Assembly (NCBI GenBank): GCA_023439045.1
Contig: JAEXOY010000015.1
Coordinates: 408,100-472,099 of the forward strand
Origin: Bacillota bacterium
Lineage (GTDB): Bacteria; Bacillota; Clostridia; Acetivibrionales; DSM-1351
Direction: 5' to 3'
DNA: 64,000 nucleotides
Both the position numbers and the translations under genes were made by a program. Position 1 is the stretch's first letter, and every line of letters begins with the position of its first letter. The notes beneath the pieces are model-generated. The model was not told the origin of the DNA and did no database searches. It saw nothing but the letters and a program-made list of their open reading frames with translations. This document shows, one piece after another, positions 8,058 through 18,195 of this stretch.

Positions 8058-9203
8058 ATGATAAAAACTGAAGAATTAATTGAAGAACCTAATACTCCTA
8101 ATACCAAATACTTGATGATAAACCTGAATTATCAGCTTTTTGCCGAATCGGCTGGAGATAAGACTGAGAAAGCTACTCCAAAGAAAAAAGCTGATGCAAG
8201 AAAAAAAGGTCAGGTTTTTCAGAGCAGAGAAGTATCTACCGGGTTTATTTTACTTATTTTGATAGTATCGCTGAAGGTATTCGGGCCTACTATATATGAC
8301 CAGTTAACGCTTTACTTTAAAAGAATATACCAGGAGTATTTAGCAAGCTCTGCTAACCTTGATTTTTCAATGTTAGCAAATATAGCTTTAGAATCAATAA
8401 TGGTTCTGATAAAAACGATACTACCAATTTTATTGATTTCAGCAGTTGCTGGCTTAATTGCAGGCTATGTTCAGGTGGGATTCTTGCTTACGCTTGAGCC
8501 ATTAAAGCCTCAATTTAGCAGAATTAATCCTTTGAGTGGCTTTAAAAGATTTTTTTCTTTGAGGTCGATGATTGAGCTTTTAAAAGCTATAATAAAAATT
8601 ATTATTGTGGGTACGGTTGCTTATTCATATTTAAGTGACCAGACCAAACAGGTTCTTACTCTTATGGATACGACCCTTGCAGGCGTGCTGTTATACATTG
8701 GGAATGCAGCGATTAGTGTTTCTATAAGAATATGTATAGCTCTTGTTATTTTAGGCTTGCTTGACTATATTTATCAAAAGTATGACTATGAAAAAAACCT
8801 CAAAATGACTAAGCAGGAGGTCAAGGAGGAGTTTAAACAGCAGGAAGGAAATCCTGAAATAAAGTCAAAGATCAAACAAAAGCAAAGACAGATGTCTATG
8901 AAGAGAATGATGCAAGAAGTGCCTAATGCTGATGTTGTTATAACAAACCCAACTCATTTTGCAGTAGCACTAAAATATGACACACAAAAATCACCTGCAC
9001 CTTTTGTTATTGCTAAAGGTCAGGATTACATAGCACTTAGAATAAAAGAAATGGCACAGCAAAATAAAGTTCAAGTTGTAGAGAACAAACAGCTGGCCAG
9101 GACATTATATAGTACTGTTGAAATTGGTGAGGCTATTCCTCCAGAACTATATCAGGCAGTGGCAGAAATACTTGCATTTGTATATAACCTTAAAAATGCA
9201 TAA
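8058..9203 (+). CDS. flhB: Flagellar export switch protein FlhB
   Basis: A 381-residue membrane protein. The family start FAESAGDKTEKATPKKKADARKKGQV lies at residues 29-53, four membrane segments follow, and the cytoplasmic domain carries the self-cleaving NPTH motif at residues 297-300. Cleavage there switches export from hook to filament substrates. The first ~20 residues are extra relative to many homologues, and an alternative start at Met-20 (8115) is possible. Neither start has a strong ribosome site, though GGTGGG precedes the first. Confidence 0.94.
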   Translation: MIKTEELIEEPNTPNTKYLMINLNYQLFAESAGDKTEKATPKKKADARKKGQVFQSREVSTGFILLILIVSLKVFGPTIYDQLTLYFKRIYQEYLASSANLDFSMLANIALESIMVLIKTILPILLISAVAGLIAGYVQVGFLLTLEPLKPQFSRINPLSGFKRFFSLRSMIELLKAIIKIIIVGTVAYSYLSDQTKQVLTLMDTTLAGVLLYIGNAAISVSIRICIALVILGLLDYIYQKYDYEKNLKMTKQEVKEEFKQQEGNPEIKSKIKQKQRQMSMKRMMQEVPNADVVITNPTHFAVALKYDTQKSPAPFVIAKGQDYIALRIKEMAQQNKVQVVENKQLARTLYSTVEIGEAIPPELYQAVAEILAFVYNLKNA

Positions 9204-9274
9204 ATACAATGCCTACTTTTTTAGGTTTTCATTATCAAATATTTTACTAAGTTTATTTTACGAGGGGGATAATA

Positions 9275-11299
9275 GTGGCAAAGATAGGGAATTATGTAGT
9301 GCCTTTGATGGTAATATTTGCAATACTTGCACTTATATTGCCCATTCCTGCTTTTTTGCTGGACGTATTATTAGCAATTAATATAATATTGGCTGCTGTA
9401 ATAATGCTTAATACAATTTACTTGAAGACTGCATTAGATTTATCAGTGTTTCCAACACTTATCGTAGTTACAACAATTTATAGAATGTCGCTTAATGTTA
9501 CAGCAACAAAGCTTATTTTAGCAGAGGGTGAAGCCGGAGATGTTATAGAAGGCTTTGGTAAATTTGTTGGTGGCGGTAATCTTGTAGTTGGCTTTATAGT
9601 ATTTATTATAATTATGCTGGTAAACTTTATGGTTATTACCAAGGGTTCTGAAAGAGTTGCAGAAGTTGCAGCAAGATTTACACTTGATGCTATGCCGGGT
9701 AAACAGATGGCAATTGACGCTGATTTAAATACCGGGCTTATATCAGAGGAGGAAGCAAAAGAGCGAAGAAAGAAGATTCAGAGAGAAGCAGATTTCTATG
9801 GATCTATGGATGGTGCTACTAAGTTTGTAAAAAACGATGCTATAATGGGTATTGTTATTACAATTGTTAATATTGCAGGTGGTCTAATTACTGGTATGCT
9901 TATGCAGGAAATGGAAATTAGCGAGGCGCTTTCAAATTATACTATATTAACTATTGGTGATGGTCTCGTAAGCCAGGTCCCTGCTTTGATGATTTCAGCT
10001 GCAACCAGCTTTATTGTAACAAGAGCAGGTGCAGAGTCAGATCTCAACAAGGACATTCTCCGTCAGCTTTTCTACAATCCAAAAGTTTTATACATAGCAG
10101 CTGGACTATCTTTGGCAATGGCCCCACTCTTAAATCCCATTCCATTTGTGGTATTAGGTGCAGCTTTAGTATTTATGGGCTACAAGATAACACAAATGCA
10201 AAAGGAGGCTGAACAGGAGGAAGAAGTTCAGATACAAGAGAGTGAAGTTGAAGAAATTAGAAAGCCCGAGAACGTCATAGGTCTTTTGCAAATAGACCCA
10301 ATAGAGCTTGAATTTGGGTATGGTATTATTCCACTAGCAGATGTAAATCAAGGTGGTGATTTGCTGGACAGAGTTGTCCTTATCAGGAGGCAGCTTGCAT
10401 TGGAACTTGGTATGCTTGTCCCTGTAATTAGACTAAGAGATAATATACAGCTCAGTCCAAACGAATATGTCATCAAGATAAAGGGGGCTGAGGTTGCAAA
10501 GGGAAGCTTAATCTTTGATAACTTCCTTGCTATGAATTCCGGTGATGTTGAGGAGGATATTGAGGGTATTAAGACTGTTGAGCCTGCATTTGGTCTTCCA
10601 GCTATATGGATACAGGAAAGTCAGAGGGATAGAGCTGAGATGCTGGGATATACAGTTGTAGATCCACCTTCAATTATTGCAACACACCTTACCGAAATAA
10701 TTAAAAAACATGCATATGAGTTGCTCGGAAGACAGGAAGTACAGACACTTGTGGACAACATAAAGCAAAACTATCCTGCTATTGTTGATGAACTTGTACC
10801 AAAGGTTATGAGTGTTGGTGAAATTCAAAAGGTACTTGCTAATCTTTTAAAAGAGGGTGTTTCTATCAGAGACATGGTTACTATACTAGAAACACTTGCT
10901 GACTATGCTCAGGCTACTCATGATACAGATATGCTTACTGAATATGTTAGACAAGCCCTTGGAAGAAGCATATCAAAGAAATTTTTCTCTGGTAACAACA
11001 ATGTAATAACAATAGATCCGAAGGTTGAGCAGATGATTATTGATTCTGTGCAAAAGACAGAGTTCGGCTCTTATCTGACTTTGGATCCAGCTGTTTCAAA
11101 TTCTATAGTCAATAATTTATCAAAAAATGTACAGAGGCTTATTCAGCTTGGAGGACAGCCTATAGTTCTTGCTTCACCCGTTGTAAGACTGTACTTTAAG
11201 CGTCTAACAGAAAATGTTATTCCAGGATTGGTCGTTTTATCGTATAATGAAATTGACCCATCAGTGGAGGTACAATCTGTGGGGATGGTAAGCATATAG
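9275..11299 (+). CDS. flhA: Flagellar export protein FlhA
   Basis: A 674-residue protein, normal for the family. Eight hydrophobic segments occupy about residues 10-310. The cytoplasmic loop FHIPEP-type region reads RFTLDAMPGKQMAIDADLNTG. The large C-terminal domain (~320-674) binds substrate-chaperone complexes. FlhA links the gate to proton-driven export. The GTG start at 9275 follows GAGGGGG at 9263-9269. It is separated by 160 bases from flhF, a gap where I see no terminator. Confidence 0.96.
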   Translation: MAKIGNYVVPLMVIFAILALILPIPAFLLDVLLAINIILAAVIMLNTIYLKTALDLSVFPTLIVVTTIYRMSLNVTATKLILAEGEAGDVIEGFGKFVGGGNLVVGFIVFIIIMLVNFMVITKGSERVAEVAARFTLDAMPGKQMAIDADLNTGLISEEEAKERRKKIQREADFYGSMDGATKFVKNDAIMGIVITIVNIAGGLITGMLMQEMEISEALSNYTILTIGDGLVSQVPALMISAATSFIVTRAGAESDLNKDILRQLFYNPKVLYIAAGLSLAMAPLLNPIPFVVLGAALVFMGYKITQMQKEAEQEEEVQIQESEVEEIRKPENVIGLLQIDPIELEFGYGIIPLADVNQGGDLLDRVVLIRRQLALELGMLVPVIRLRDNIQLSPNEYVIKIKGAEVAKGSLIFDNFLAMNSGDVEEDIEGIKTVEPAFGLPAIWIQESQRDRAEMLGYTVVDPPSIIATHLTEIIKKHAYELLGRQEVQTLVDNIKQNYPAIVDELVPKVMSVGEIQKVLANLLKEGVSIRDMVTILETLADYAQATHDTDMLTEYVRQALGRSISKKFFSGNNNVITIDPKVEQMIIDSVQKTEFGSYLTLDPAVSNSIVNNLSKNVQRLIQLGGQPIVLASPVVRLYFKRLTENVIPGLVVLSYNEIDPSVEVQSVGMVSI

Positions 11300-11459
11300 T
11301 TTTATGAGTTGAATAGTTTTGTGTTACATAATCAGCGCTTAGGCTTACATTATAAATGTGTGGTTATAAATTACATAAGAGTTAAATTACGAATAGATTT
11401 ATCTTCAACTAAGGAAAGAAAACGTAACGTATGTTGATTAAGGAAGGGACTCGTAAAAT

Positions 11460-12632
11460 ATGAAGATTAAGCGTTATTTAGGTAAGGATACACAAGAAGC
11501 TTTACTAAAGGTTAAAATGGATTTAGGTAATAATGCAATAATCTTAAATACAAAAAAGGTTCGTCAGAGGGGTATCAAAAAGTACTTTGCTAAACCTATG
11601 GTTGAAATAATGGCTGCAATTGATGATGATTCTTCTCGAACACGCGAGCTTGAAGTGGCGAAAGTAGAGCAATCTACCACTTCAGAAAGAGTTTTAGATA
11701 AAAATAAATTGTCACAAAAAGAGGAAAAATTTACTGAGTTAGAGAATAAAGTAAATAATATCGAAAGCATGATAGGACGCTTGCTAGATGCAGTAAAACC
11801 TGGTGATGGCCGGTCAACTTTACAACTAGAAAATGATAGCAGGCAAATGCCAAATGTATTTCAACTACTATATAACAATTTGTTAAAAAACGAAGTTGAT
11901 CCGGAATTGGCACAGAAAATAATTGATCAAGTTACTAAGAAGAGTAGTACGAGAAGTGTCAATGATGCAGCGCTTGCAATGTATTCTGTCATCTCATCAC
12001 TTTTTGGCAGAGCGGAGCCTATAAGGCTAAGGTCAGATGGGAAACCAACTGTAATACTATTTGTTGGACCAACAGGTGTTGGTAAGACTACTACTTTAGC
12101 AAAGCTAGCGGCTAACTTTATGCTTGCTAATAAGAAGAAAGTAGGGTTAATTACAGCAGATACATACAGGATAGCGGCAGTTGACCAACTTAAAACTTAT
12201 GCGGAGATTCTAGGTATACCACTTTCTATTGCTTATACAATAAGTGAAATAGGAACAGAGATAGAGAAATATGGTGATAAGGATGTAATTTTAATTGATA
12301 CTGCTGGATGTAGCCACAGGAATAAACAAAAGTTTGAAGAACTGAAATTACTAACAAAAGAATGTAAGGCTGATGAGATTTTCCTTGTACTTAGTGCAAC
12401 GGTTAGCTCTAAAAACAGTAAGGATATCATAAGTAATTATAATTTTATCCCTAATTACAGATTAATTTTTACCAAGCTTGATGAAACTCCGGTTTACGGA
12501 AACATTCTTAACAGTAAGTGTTATTCAAATAGAAGTTTGGCGTATATTACTAATGGTCAGAATGTACCGGATGATATAGAAATTGCTAATGTGGACAAGT
12601 TATCGAAAAATTTGTTAGGAAGTATTAATTAG
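11460..12632 (+). CDS. flhF: Flagellar SRP-type GTPase FlhF
   Basis: A 390-residue protein with an N-terminal basic domain (MKIKRYLGKDTQEALLKVK), a linker with coiled-coil character and a C-terminal SRP-family GTPase. Visible motifs are P-loop FVGPTGVGKTT (201-211), ITADTYR (231-237), DTAG (280-283) and TKLDE for guanine recognition. The usual DTAGRS reads DTAGCS here. FlhF sets flagellar position and number and partners with FlhG, encoded 55 bases downstream. Confidence 0.95.
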   Translation: MKIKRYLGKDTQEALLKVKMDLGNNAIILNTKKVRQRGIKKYFAKPMVEIMAAIDDDSSRTRELEVAKVEQSTTSERVLDKNKLSQKEEKFTELENKVNNIESMIGRLLDAVKPGDGRSTLQLENDSRQMPNVFQLLYNNLLKNEVDPELAQKIIDQVTKKSSTRSVNDAALAMYSVISSLFGRAEPIRLRSDGKPTVILFVGPTGVGKTTTLAKLAANFMLANKKKVGLITADTYRIAAVDQLKTYAEILGIPLSIAYTISEIGTEIEKYGDKDVILIDTAGCSHRNKQKFEELKLLTKECKADEIFLVLSATVSSKNSKDIISNYNFIPNYRLIFTKLDETPVYGNILNSKCYSNRSLAYITNGQNVPDDIEIANVDKLSKNLLGSIN

Positions 12633-12687
12633 CTTTGGAATCTATTGTAGAAGTCATGGACGACTATATGGGCAGTGAGATGAAAGG

Positions 12688-13809
12688 ATGCTGGATATGA
12701 TAGATCAAGCAGAAAAACTCAGACGAATAGTTAACAATTTGAATAAAAATCTTCCTAAGACTGATGTAATAAATATTTCTGTTCAAGATAAAGAGAAGGC
12801 TGTTAATAACAACGTTCTTATTCTAGAAGAGAAAAGCGTAGACGAGGATTCATCAACTAGTAATCAAGTTGACAAGCAGGTTGATAATCAAGTTGGGACA
12901 TCAAATGAATACCAAGCTAATATACATAGTAGCACTAAAGTGGAAATGGACACTTCTAATAATACTCAGAATAAACCTGCTAATACGCCTACTGCCCATA
13001 AGGCAAAGGTTATTACAATAACTAGCGGCAAGGGGGGGGTTGGGAAAACCAGTATAACTGCAAACCTAGCATTATCTCTGAGTCAGAAAGGATATCGGGT
13101 TATTATTGTTGATGCGGACCTAGGATTATCAAATATAGATGTTGTTTTTGGCATTGTACCAAGATATTCATTACTAGAACTAATAAAGAATGAAAAGGGT
13201 ATATTGGATATATTATGTGATGGACCAAACAATATAAAATTTATATCGGGTGGTTCGGGGGTTAAAGAATTAGTTAACCTTGAACAAAATTCACTTGACT
13301 CATTTATTGCAAATATGTCTTTATTAGATCATATTGCAGATTTTATACTTATTGATACAGGAGCAGGGCTATCAGAGACGGTGTTGAATTTTGTGTTGTC
13401 TGCAGATGAAGTTATTCTCGTTATAACTCCAGAGCCTACTTCAATTACAGATGCTTATGCACTTGTCAAGACAGTATCATTTGAAAAGAAAGACTGTTCA
13501 CTAAAGGTATTGATTAATAGGGCCGAAGATGAAAATGAAGCTAAAAGTGTGTTTAATAATTTTTCTATGGTAGCTGATAGATTTTTGGGCATGAAACTGG
13601 AGAGCATAGGGCACCTACCCTTTGATCAGCTTTTTACTAAATCGGTCAAACTCCAGAAGCCATACTTAATCAGCTTTCCCAAAAATTCTACCGCAAAGCT
13701 TATAGCAGAAATTGCAGAACAACTTGTAAGCAAGTCGGATAATAATGAAAATAGTCAATCAGGTATTAAAGCATTTATCAATCGTTTTGTTGGGTTGTTT
13801 AGTAATTAA
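12688..13809 (+). CDS. flhG: MinD-like ATPase FlhG (YlxH)
   Basis: A 373-residue ParA/MinD-type ATPase. The N-terminal DQAEKLRRIVNNL motif is the part that stimulates FlhF. A long Asn/Asp/Gln-rich linker (about residues 35-105) follows. The deviant Walker A is SGKGGVGKTS at 113-122, then DADLGLSNIDVVFG and the Walker B-like ILIDTGAG. A C-terminal helix (AFINRFVGLFS) fits an amphipathic membrane anchor. It counts or limits flagella with FlhF. The linker is longer than in Bacillus YlxH. Confidence 0.93.
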   Translation: MLDMIDQAEKLRRIVNNLNKNLPKTDVINISVQDKEKAVNNNVLILEEKSVDEDSSTSNQVDKQVDNQVGTSNEYQANIHSSTKVEMDTSNNTQNKPANTPTAHKAKVITITSGKGGVGKTSITANLALSLSQKGYRVIIVDADLGLSNIDVVFGIVPRYSLLELIKNEKGILDILCDGPNNIKFISGGSGVKELVNLEQNSLDSFIANMSLLDHIADFILIDTGAGLSETVLNFVLSADEVILVITPEPTSITDAYALVKTVSFEKKDCSLKVLINRAEDENEAKSVFNNFSMVADRFLGMKLESIGHLPFDQLFTKSVKLQKPYLISFPKNSTAKLIAEIAEQLVSKSDNNENSQSGIKAFINRFVGLFSN

Positions 13810-13843
13810 TTAGATAGTATACTATAATTTAGGTGGGATTATC

Positions 13844-14518
13844 GTGCTAAAGGGTATAAATGATATACAAATAGGGATGAGACTTGAGCTAATAGTTTAT
13901 AATGAGAAAGATGAAAAAACTGAGGCTTCATTTATTTGCAGTATTGAGGATATCGTAGACAATAATAAAATTGTTATTACGGCACCAATATACGAACATA
14001 ATGTTTTCCCTGTTAGAGTTGACTCTTTTGTAGAAGGATATGTTATCAAGGATAACTATATCTTTAAAATTGTAGGTACTGTTAGTGACAGAATGGTTAT
14101 TAATGATATTCCGCTCTTGGTTATTACAATAACTGAAAAGATTGTAAAAGCCAGCAGAAGACAATATTTTAGATGTAAATGCAGTAGTCCTGTATTTTTT
14201 GTTGAAGAAAATCAAGATTTATATGATAATAGTATACAAGTACATACTGTTACAAAGGACTTAAGCGGGGGTGGATTTTCCGCAGTTATTGATAAAAAAC
14301 TACACATTAATACCATGATAAAAGGTGTTTTGACACTAAATAATGAAATAGAAGTATCCTTTATTGGTCAGGTAATAAAGTGTATTCCTTACATAATGAA
14401 TAGTAACCAAAGCCTTTTAGGAGTGAGTTTTAGGGATATTAGTTACAAAGATAGAGAAAGAATTGTTGCTTATGTTTTTAGACAACAGAGAAAACTTTTA
14501 AAAAAAGGGCTGGGGTAG
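13844..14518 (+). CDS. YcgR-like PilZ domain protein, flagellar brake
   Basis: A 224-residue protein with an N-terminal YcgR-type beta domain (about 1-95) and a C-terminal PilZ domain. The cyclic di-GMP binding motifs are visible: RRQYFRC (RxxxR) near residue 105 and DLSGGGFSA (D/NxSxxG) near 140. In Firmicutes such proteins (YpfA/DgrA) bind cyclic di-GMP and slow the motor through MotA. The GTG start follows AGGTGGG at 13831-13837. cheB begins four bases after it, so second-messenger and chemotaxis outputs are co-transcribed. Confidence 0.88.
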   Translation: MLKGINDIQIGMRLELIVYNEKDEKTEASFICSIEDIVDNNKIVITAPIYEHNVFPVRVDSFVEGYVIKDNYIFKIVGTVSDRMVINDIPLLVITITEKIVKASRRQYFRCKCSSPVFFVEENQDLYDNSIQVHTVTKDLSGGGFSAVIDKKLHINTMIKGVLTLNNEIEVSFIGQVIKCIPYIMNSNQSLLGVSFRDISYKDRERIVAYVFRQQRKLLKKGLG

Positions 14519-14522
14519 TGAA

Positions 14523-15593
14523 ATGGATCTACATGGCAGAAATTCAAATGTAGTAAATGTACTAATAGTTGATGACTCAGCATTTATGAGAAAAGTATTG
14601 ACAGATATACTGAATGCTGAAAATGGAATAAATGTAGTTGGTACAGCGACTGATGGACTTGACGCACTAGAAAAGTTAGAGCAGCTGAACCCGGACGTAC
14701 TAACCTTGGATGTTGAAATGCCAGGGATGAATGGAATAGATTGCTTAAAGGCAATTATGAAGACAAACCCAAAACCTGTGATTATGTTGGGAACAGGGAC
14801 AGTTCAAGGCGCTGCGCTTACAATAAAAGCACTTGATGAGGGTGCAGTTGATTTTATTGCAAAGCCCAATAATATATTTGATATAAAAAATGAAAAGAAA
14901 AAGAGTGAAATTGTTGAAAAGATAATGATAGCAAAAAACATTGATTTAAGTACTTACAATAATCAATGTTTGAAATATAAAACAAATGATAATATAAAGG
15001 AACCTGTGAAATATTACATAGCAATTGGATCTTCAACAGGGGGTCCAAAGGCACTTCAGCAGGTTATACCACTTTTACCAAAGAACTTACCTGCAAGTGT
15101 ATTCATTGTTCAGCACATGCCACCTGGTTTTACAAAGTCTTTAGCAGAAAGGCTGGACAACAAAAGTGGAATGACGGTGAAGGAAGCTGAACACAAGGAA
15201 AAGGCATTAGTGGGATATGTGTATATAGCACCTGGTGATGCACACATGGTATTTAAAAAAGACCCTGTTGATGGAGCCTTAATAATAAATCTCGATAAGT
15301 CCCCGCCAGTTGGGGGTCATAGGCCTTCTGTGGATGTTATGATGAGCTCTTTGTCAGATACTGGTATGAAAAATATTATCGGAGTTATTCTTACAGGAAT
15401 GGGTTCTGATGGAAGCAATGGAGTCAAAAAACTCAAGGAAAATAATAAGAGTTATATTATTGCTCAGGACGAGCAATCCAGTGTTGTTTATGGAATGCCC
15501 AAAATGGCTTTCCAGACTGGAGTAGTTGACAAGGTTGTAGCTCTAGAAAATATAACAGAAGAGATTATTCAATATTTGGGGGTGCGTATATAA
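14523..15593 (+). CDS. cheB: Chemotaxis protein-glutamate methylesterase CheB
   Basis: A 356-residue two-domain protein. The receiver (1-120) has D17-D18, phospho-acceptor D63 and K114. The methylesterase domain (about 165-356) has catalytic S171 (GSSTGGPK), H198 (VQHMPPG) and D296 (GMGSDG). It removes methyl groups from, and deamidates, chemoreceptors. Oddity: the usual Ser/Thr at the end of receiver strand 4 is Gly-90 (VIMLGTGT), although a Thr follows. Its TAA overlaps the ATG of cheA by one base. Confidence 0.95.
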   Translation: MDLHGRNSNVVNVLIVDDSAFMRKVLTDILNAENGINVVGTATDGLDALEKLEQLNPDVLTLDVEMPGMNGIDCLKAIMKTNPKPVIMLGTGTVQGAALTIKALDEGAVDFIAKPNNIFDIKNEKKKSEIVEKIMIAKNIDLSTYNNQCLKYKTNDNIKEPVKYYIAIGSSTGGPKALQQVIPLLPKNLPASVFIVQHMPPGFTKSLAERLDNKSGMTVKEAEHKEKALVGYVYIAPGDAHMVFKKDPVDGALIINLDKSPPVGGHRPSVDVMMSSLSDTGMKNIIGVILTGMGSDGSNGVKKLKENNKSYIIAQDEQSSVVYGMPKMAFQTGVVDKVVALENITEEIIQYLGVRI

Positions 15594-17662
15594 TGGATAT
15601 GAGTCAGTATTTGCAAATATTTATTGAAGAAGCAAAGGAACATGTTCAAAGCTTAAATCAGTGCTTACTTCAACTTGAAAAGGATCCTAATGATAAGGGT
15701 GTTCTAAATGAAATATTTAGAGTTGCCCATACACTTAAGGGCATGTCCGGTACCATGGGATATGTCAAGATGTCTAAGTTGACACATGATATGGAAAATG
15801 TTCTCCATGCTATTAGAAATGATGAGATAAAAATTACATCAGATTTAGTAGACGTACTATTCAAGTGTCTTGATGCGCTTGAAAATTATGTGAATAGTGT
15901 TGTTTCCACAGGCGGTGAAGGAGACAAGGAATATAAATCTGTAATAGAAGCACTCAACAATATACTGAAGAATAGGGGTACGCATAAGCTCTCACAAGCT
16001 ACTGAAAAAATAGAAGCCCCAATCCCTGCTAGTGAAACTCAAGCAGATAAGTACATTACCGCAAATTTTGATGTTGATTCCTTTGAACAGAATGCGATCA
16101 ATAAAGCTGTTGACTTAGGAATGTATGCACATAAAATTACGATTGTCTTAAATAAGGGCTGTTTGTTAAAGGCAGCACGTGCTTTTATACTGTTTCAAAC
16201 TTTAGAAAGATATGGCGAAATTATTAAGTCAAAGCCAGTTGTTCAAGATATTGAAGATGAAAAGTTTGATTTTGAATTTACCGTGCTTGTCTTATCAAAG
16301 GAAGATGAATCTTTGTTTATGAGAGAATTAAACTCAGTAGCAGAGGTTGAAGAGGTTATAATAAGAAGTGTAGGCAAGAAACCAACGTCTATTGATACTA
16401 TTGTTGATGTACCAGCCGTAGAGGAGGCTGTAAAGGAAGTAGCTATCACTGCGGCAGTAGAGAAAGCTACAGAGACGCCTGACCAGAAGCAGAACGCAAA
16501 TGCTGCTAGAAAGACTCAGCGTACTGTTAGAGTTGATATTGATAGACTTGATGTACTGATGAATTTAGTGGGAGAACTTATTATCACTAAGACACAACTT
16601 GAAGATACCGACAGCGCTACAAGACAGCAGGAGTATCATGAGCACCTCGAGTACCTTGAGAGAATTACTACAAGCTTGAATGATGCTGTAATGAAAGTTA
16701 GAATGGTACCTGTTGAAACTGTATTCAACAGATTTCCAAGAATGATCAGGGATATAGCCAAAGATTTAAATAAAGAAATTGAACTCAATATGTCAGGTGA
16801 GGAAACTGAACTTGACAGGACAGTAATTGATGAGATCGGAGATCCGCTAATTCACTTACTCAGGAATTCCTGTGACCATGGAATAGAAGCTTTGGCTGAT
16901 AGGAAGAGTGCAGGAAAGTCTGACATTGGTAAGATATTCCTTAGAGCATATCAATCAGGTAATAACGTAATTATTGAGGTTGAGGACGACGGCGCAGGAA
17001 TAAATATAGAGAAAGTTAAAGCAAAAGCCATTGAACGAGGCCTTATTACCAAAGAGGCTGCAGCGGGGCTTTCTCAACAACAGATAGTTGATTACCTATT
17101 CAAACCTAGCTTCAGTACTGCAGATAGGATAACAGGTCTTTCTGGCAGAGGTGTTGGTCTTGATGTTGTTAAGACAAAGATTGAACAACTAGGTGGTTCT
17201 GTTGAGGTTGAGACTCAGCAGGGTAAAGGTAGTAAATTTATCATTAAATTACCATTAACACTGGCTATTTATCAGGCTCTATTAGTTACTGTCGGTGGAG
17301 AGAAGTACGCTATTCCATTAAGTTCTATTTATCAGATATACAATTGGAATGCCGATGAAGTTAAAATGGTTCAGCAGCAAGAGATTATCCTTTTAAGAAA
17401 TATGGTTGTTCCTATAACGAGACTTGCTAATATACTTGATGTGCCTGACGCTCAAAAGAAACAACAAAAACAATTAAAGATAGTTATTGTTCGTAAGGGC
17501 GAAAAGCTGTCAGGGCTTGTAGTTGATGGTGTAATAGGACAACAGGAAATAGTTATTAAGTCGTTAGGTAAGCTTTTGACAGGAATCAAACCACTTGCTG
17601 GTGCAACTATACTTGGCGATGGAAATGTTGCGTTGATTGTGGATGTAAATGCAATTACTTGA
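15593..17662 (+). CDS. cheA: Chemotaxis histidine kinase CheA
   Basis: A 689-residue kinase with all five domains in order. The HPt domain has H46 in VAHTLKGMSG. A P2-like CheY-docking region spans about 160-270. A dimerisation helix pair follows the linker near 310-370. The ATPase has HLLRNSCDHGIE (N box), DDGAGIN and GLSGRGVGLDVV (G boxes). The C-terminal CheW-like regulatory domain lies at about 555-689. It phosphorylates CheY and CheB. The start overlaps the stop of cheB, indicating translational coupling. Confidence 0.97.
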   Translation: MDMSQYLQIFIEEAKEHVQSLNQCLLQLEKDPNDKGVLNEIFRVAHTLKGMSGTMGYVKMSKLTHDMENVLHAIRNDEIKITSDLVDVLFKCLDALENYVNSVVSTGGEGDKEYKSVIEALNNILKNRGTHKLSQATEKIEAPIPASETQADKYITANFDVDSFEQNAINKAVDLGMYAHKITIVLNKGCLLKAARAFILFQTLERYGEIIKSKPVVQDIEDEKFDFEFTVLVLSKEDESLFMRELNSVAEVEEVIIRSVGKKPTSIDTIVDVPAVEEAVKEVAITAAVEKATETPDQKQNANAARKTQRTVRVDIDRLDVLMNLVGELIITKTQLEDTDSATRQQEYHEHLEYLERITTSLNDAVMKVRMVPVETVFNRFPRMIRDIAKDLNKEIELNMSGEETELDRTVIDEIGDPLIHLLRNSCDHGIEALADRKSAGKSDIGKIFLRAYQSGNNVIIEVEDDGAGINIEKVKAKAIERGLITKEAAAGLSQQQIVDYLFKPSFSTADRITGLSGRGVGLDVVKTKIEQLGGSVEVETQQGKGSKFIIKLPLTLAIYQALLVTVGGEKYAIPLSSIYQIYNWNADEVKMVQQQEIILLRNMVVPITRLANILDVPDAQKKQQKQLKIVIVRKGEKLSGLVVDGVIGQQEIVIKSLGKLLTGIKPLAGATILGDGNVALIVDVNAIT

Positions 17663-17701
17663 TAAAAGTGTTTATTAGTAAACTATTTATACCAGTGCCA
17701 A

Positions 17702-18175
17702 GTGAAAGGAATGGTGAGGGACATGGATATAGCACAAATTAAAGACTCTGAAGTAAAGCAGTATATAGTTTTTAAGATTGGTGAAGATGAATACGGCATT
17801 GACTCATTGAAGATTACTACAATAGATAGAATGAAGCCTATTACTAGAGTGCCAAAGACACCATCTTACATAAAGGGAGTTATCAATCTCCGAGGAGATA
17901 TTATTCCTGTCATGGACTTAAGGCTAAAATTCAATCTAGAAGAGATATCAGAAACTGAAGAAACAAGGATTATTATACTTAAGTTAGAGGAAGGTGCCTT
18001 TGGAGTTATAGTTGATCAGGTTGTAGAAACAGTTCAGCTAGAAGAAGCGCAAATAGAAAGCACAGCAAACCTATTTAATGGAAGCATTTCAGACTACATA
18101 CTCGGTATAGGTAAATTTAATGGAAATATAGTAAGACTATTAAATTTTGAAAAGATGATAAAGTTTATAGAATAA
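17702..18175 (+). CDS. cheW: Chemotaxis coupling protein CheW
   Basis: A 157-residue CheW with YIVFKIGEDEYGID, VPKTPSYIKGVINLRGDIIPVMDLR and the closing ILGIGKFNGNIVRLLNFEKM. It bridges receptors and CheA. The start is uncertain: GTG at 17702 lacks an obvious ribosome site, ATG at 17711 directly abuts AAAGGA, and ATG at 17723 has a closely placed GTGAGGG. The family usually begins only 10-15 residues before YIVF, favouring one of the later starts. Confidence 0.93.
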   Translation: MKGMVRDMDIAQIKDSEVKQYIVFKIGEDEYGIDSLKITTIDRMKPITRVPKTPSYIKGVINLRGDIIPVMDLRLKFNLEEISETEETRIIILKLEEGAFGVIVDQVVETVQLEEAQIESTANLFNGSISDYILGIGKFNGNIVRLLNFEKMIKFIE

Positions 18176-18195
18176 AAATTGATGAGGTATTAGAA

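Noticed and set aside
9118..9381. An 87-codon frame overlapping the flhB end and flhA start
   Set aside because: It is a shifted-frame shadow of two strong genes and lacks a ribosome site.
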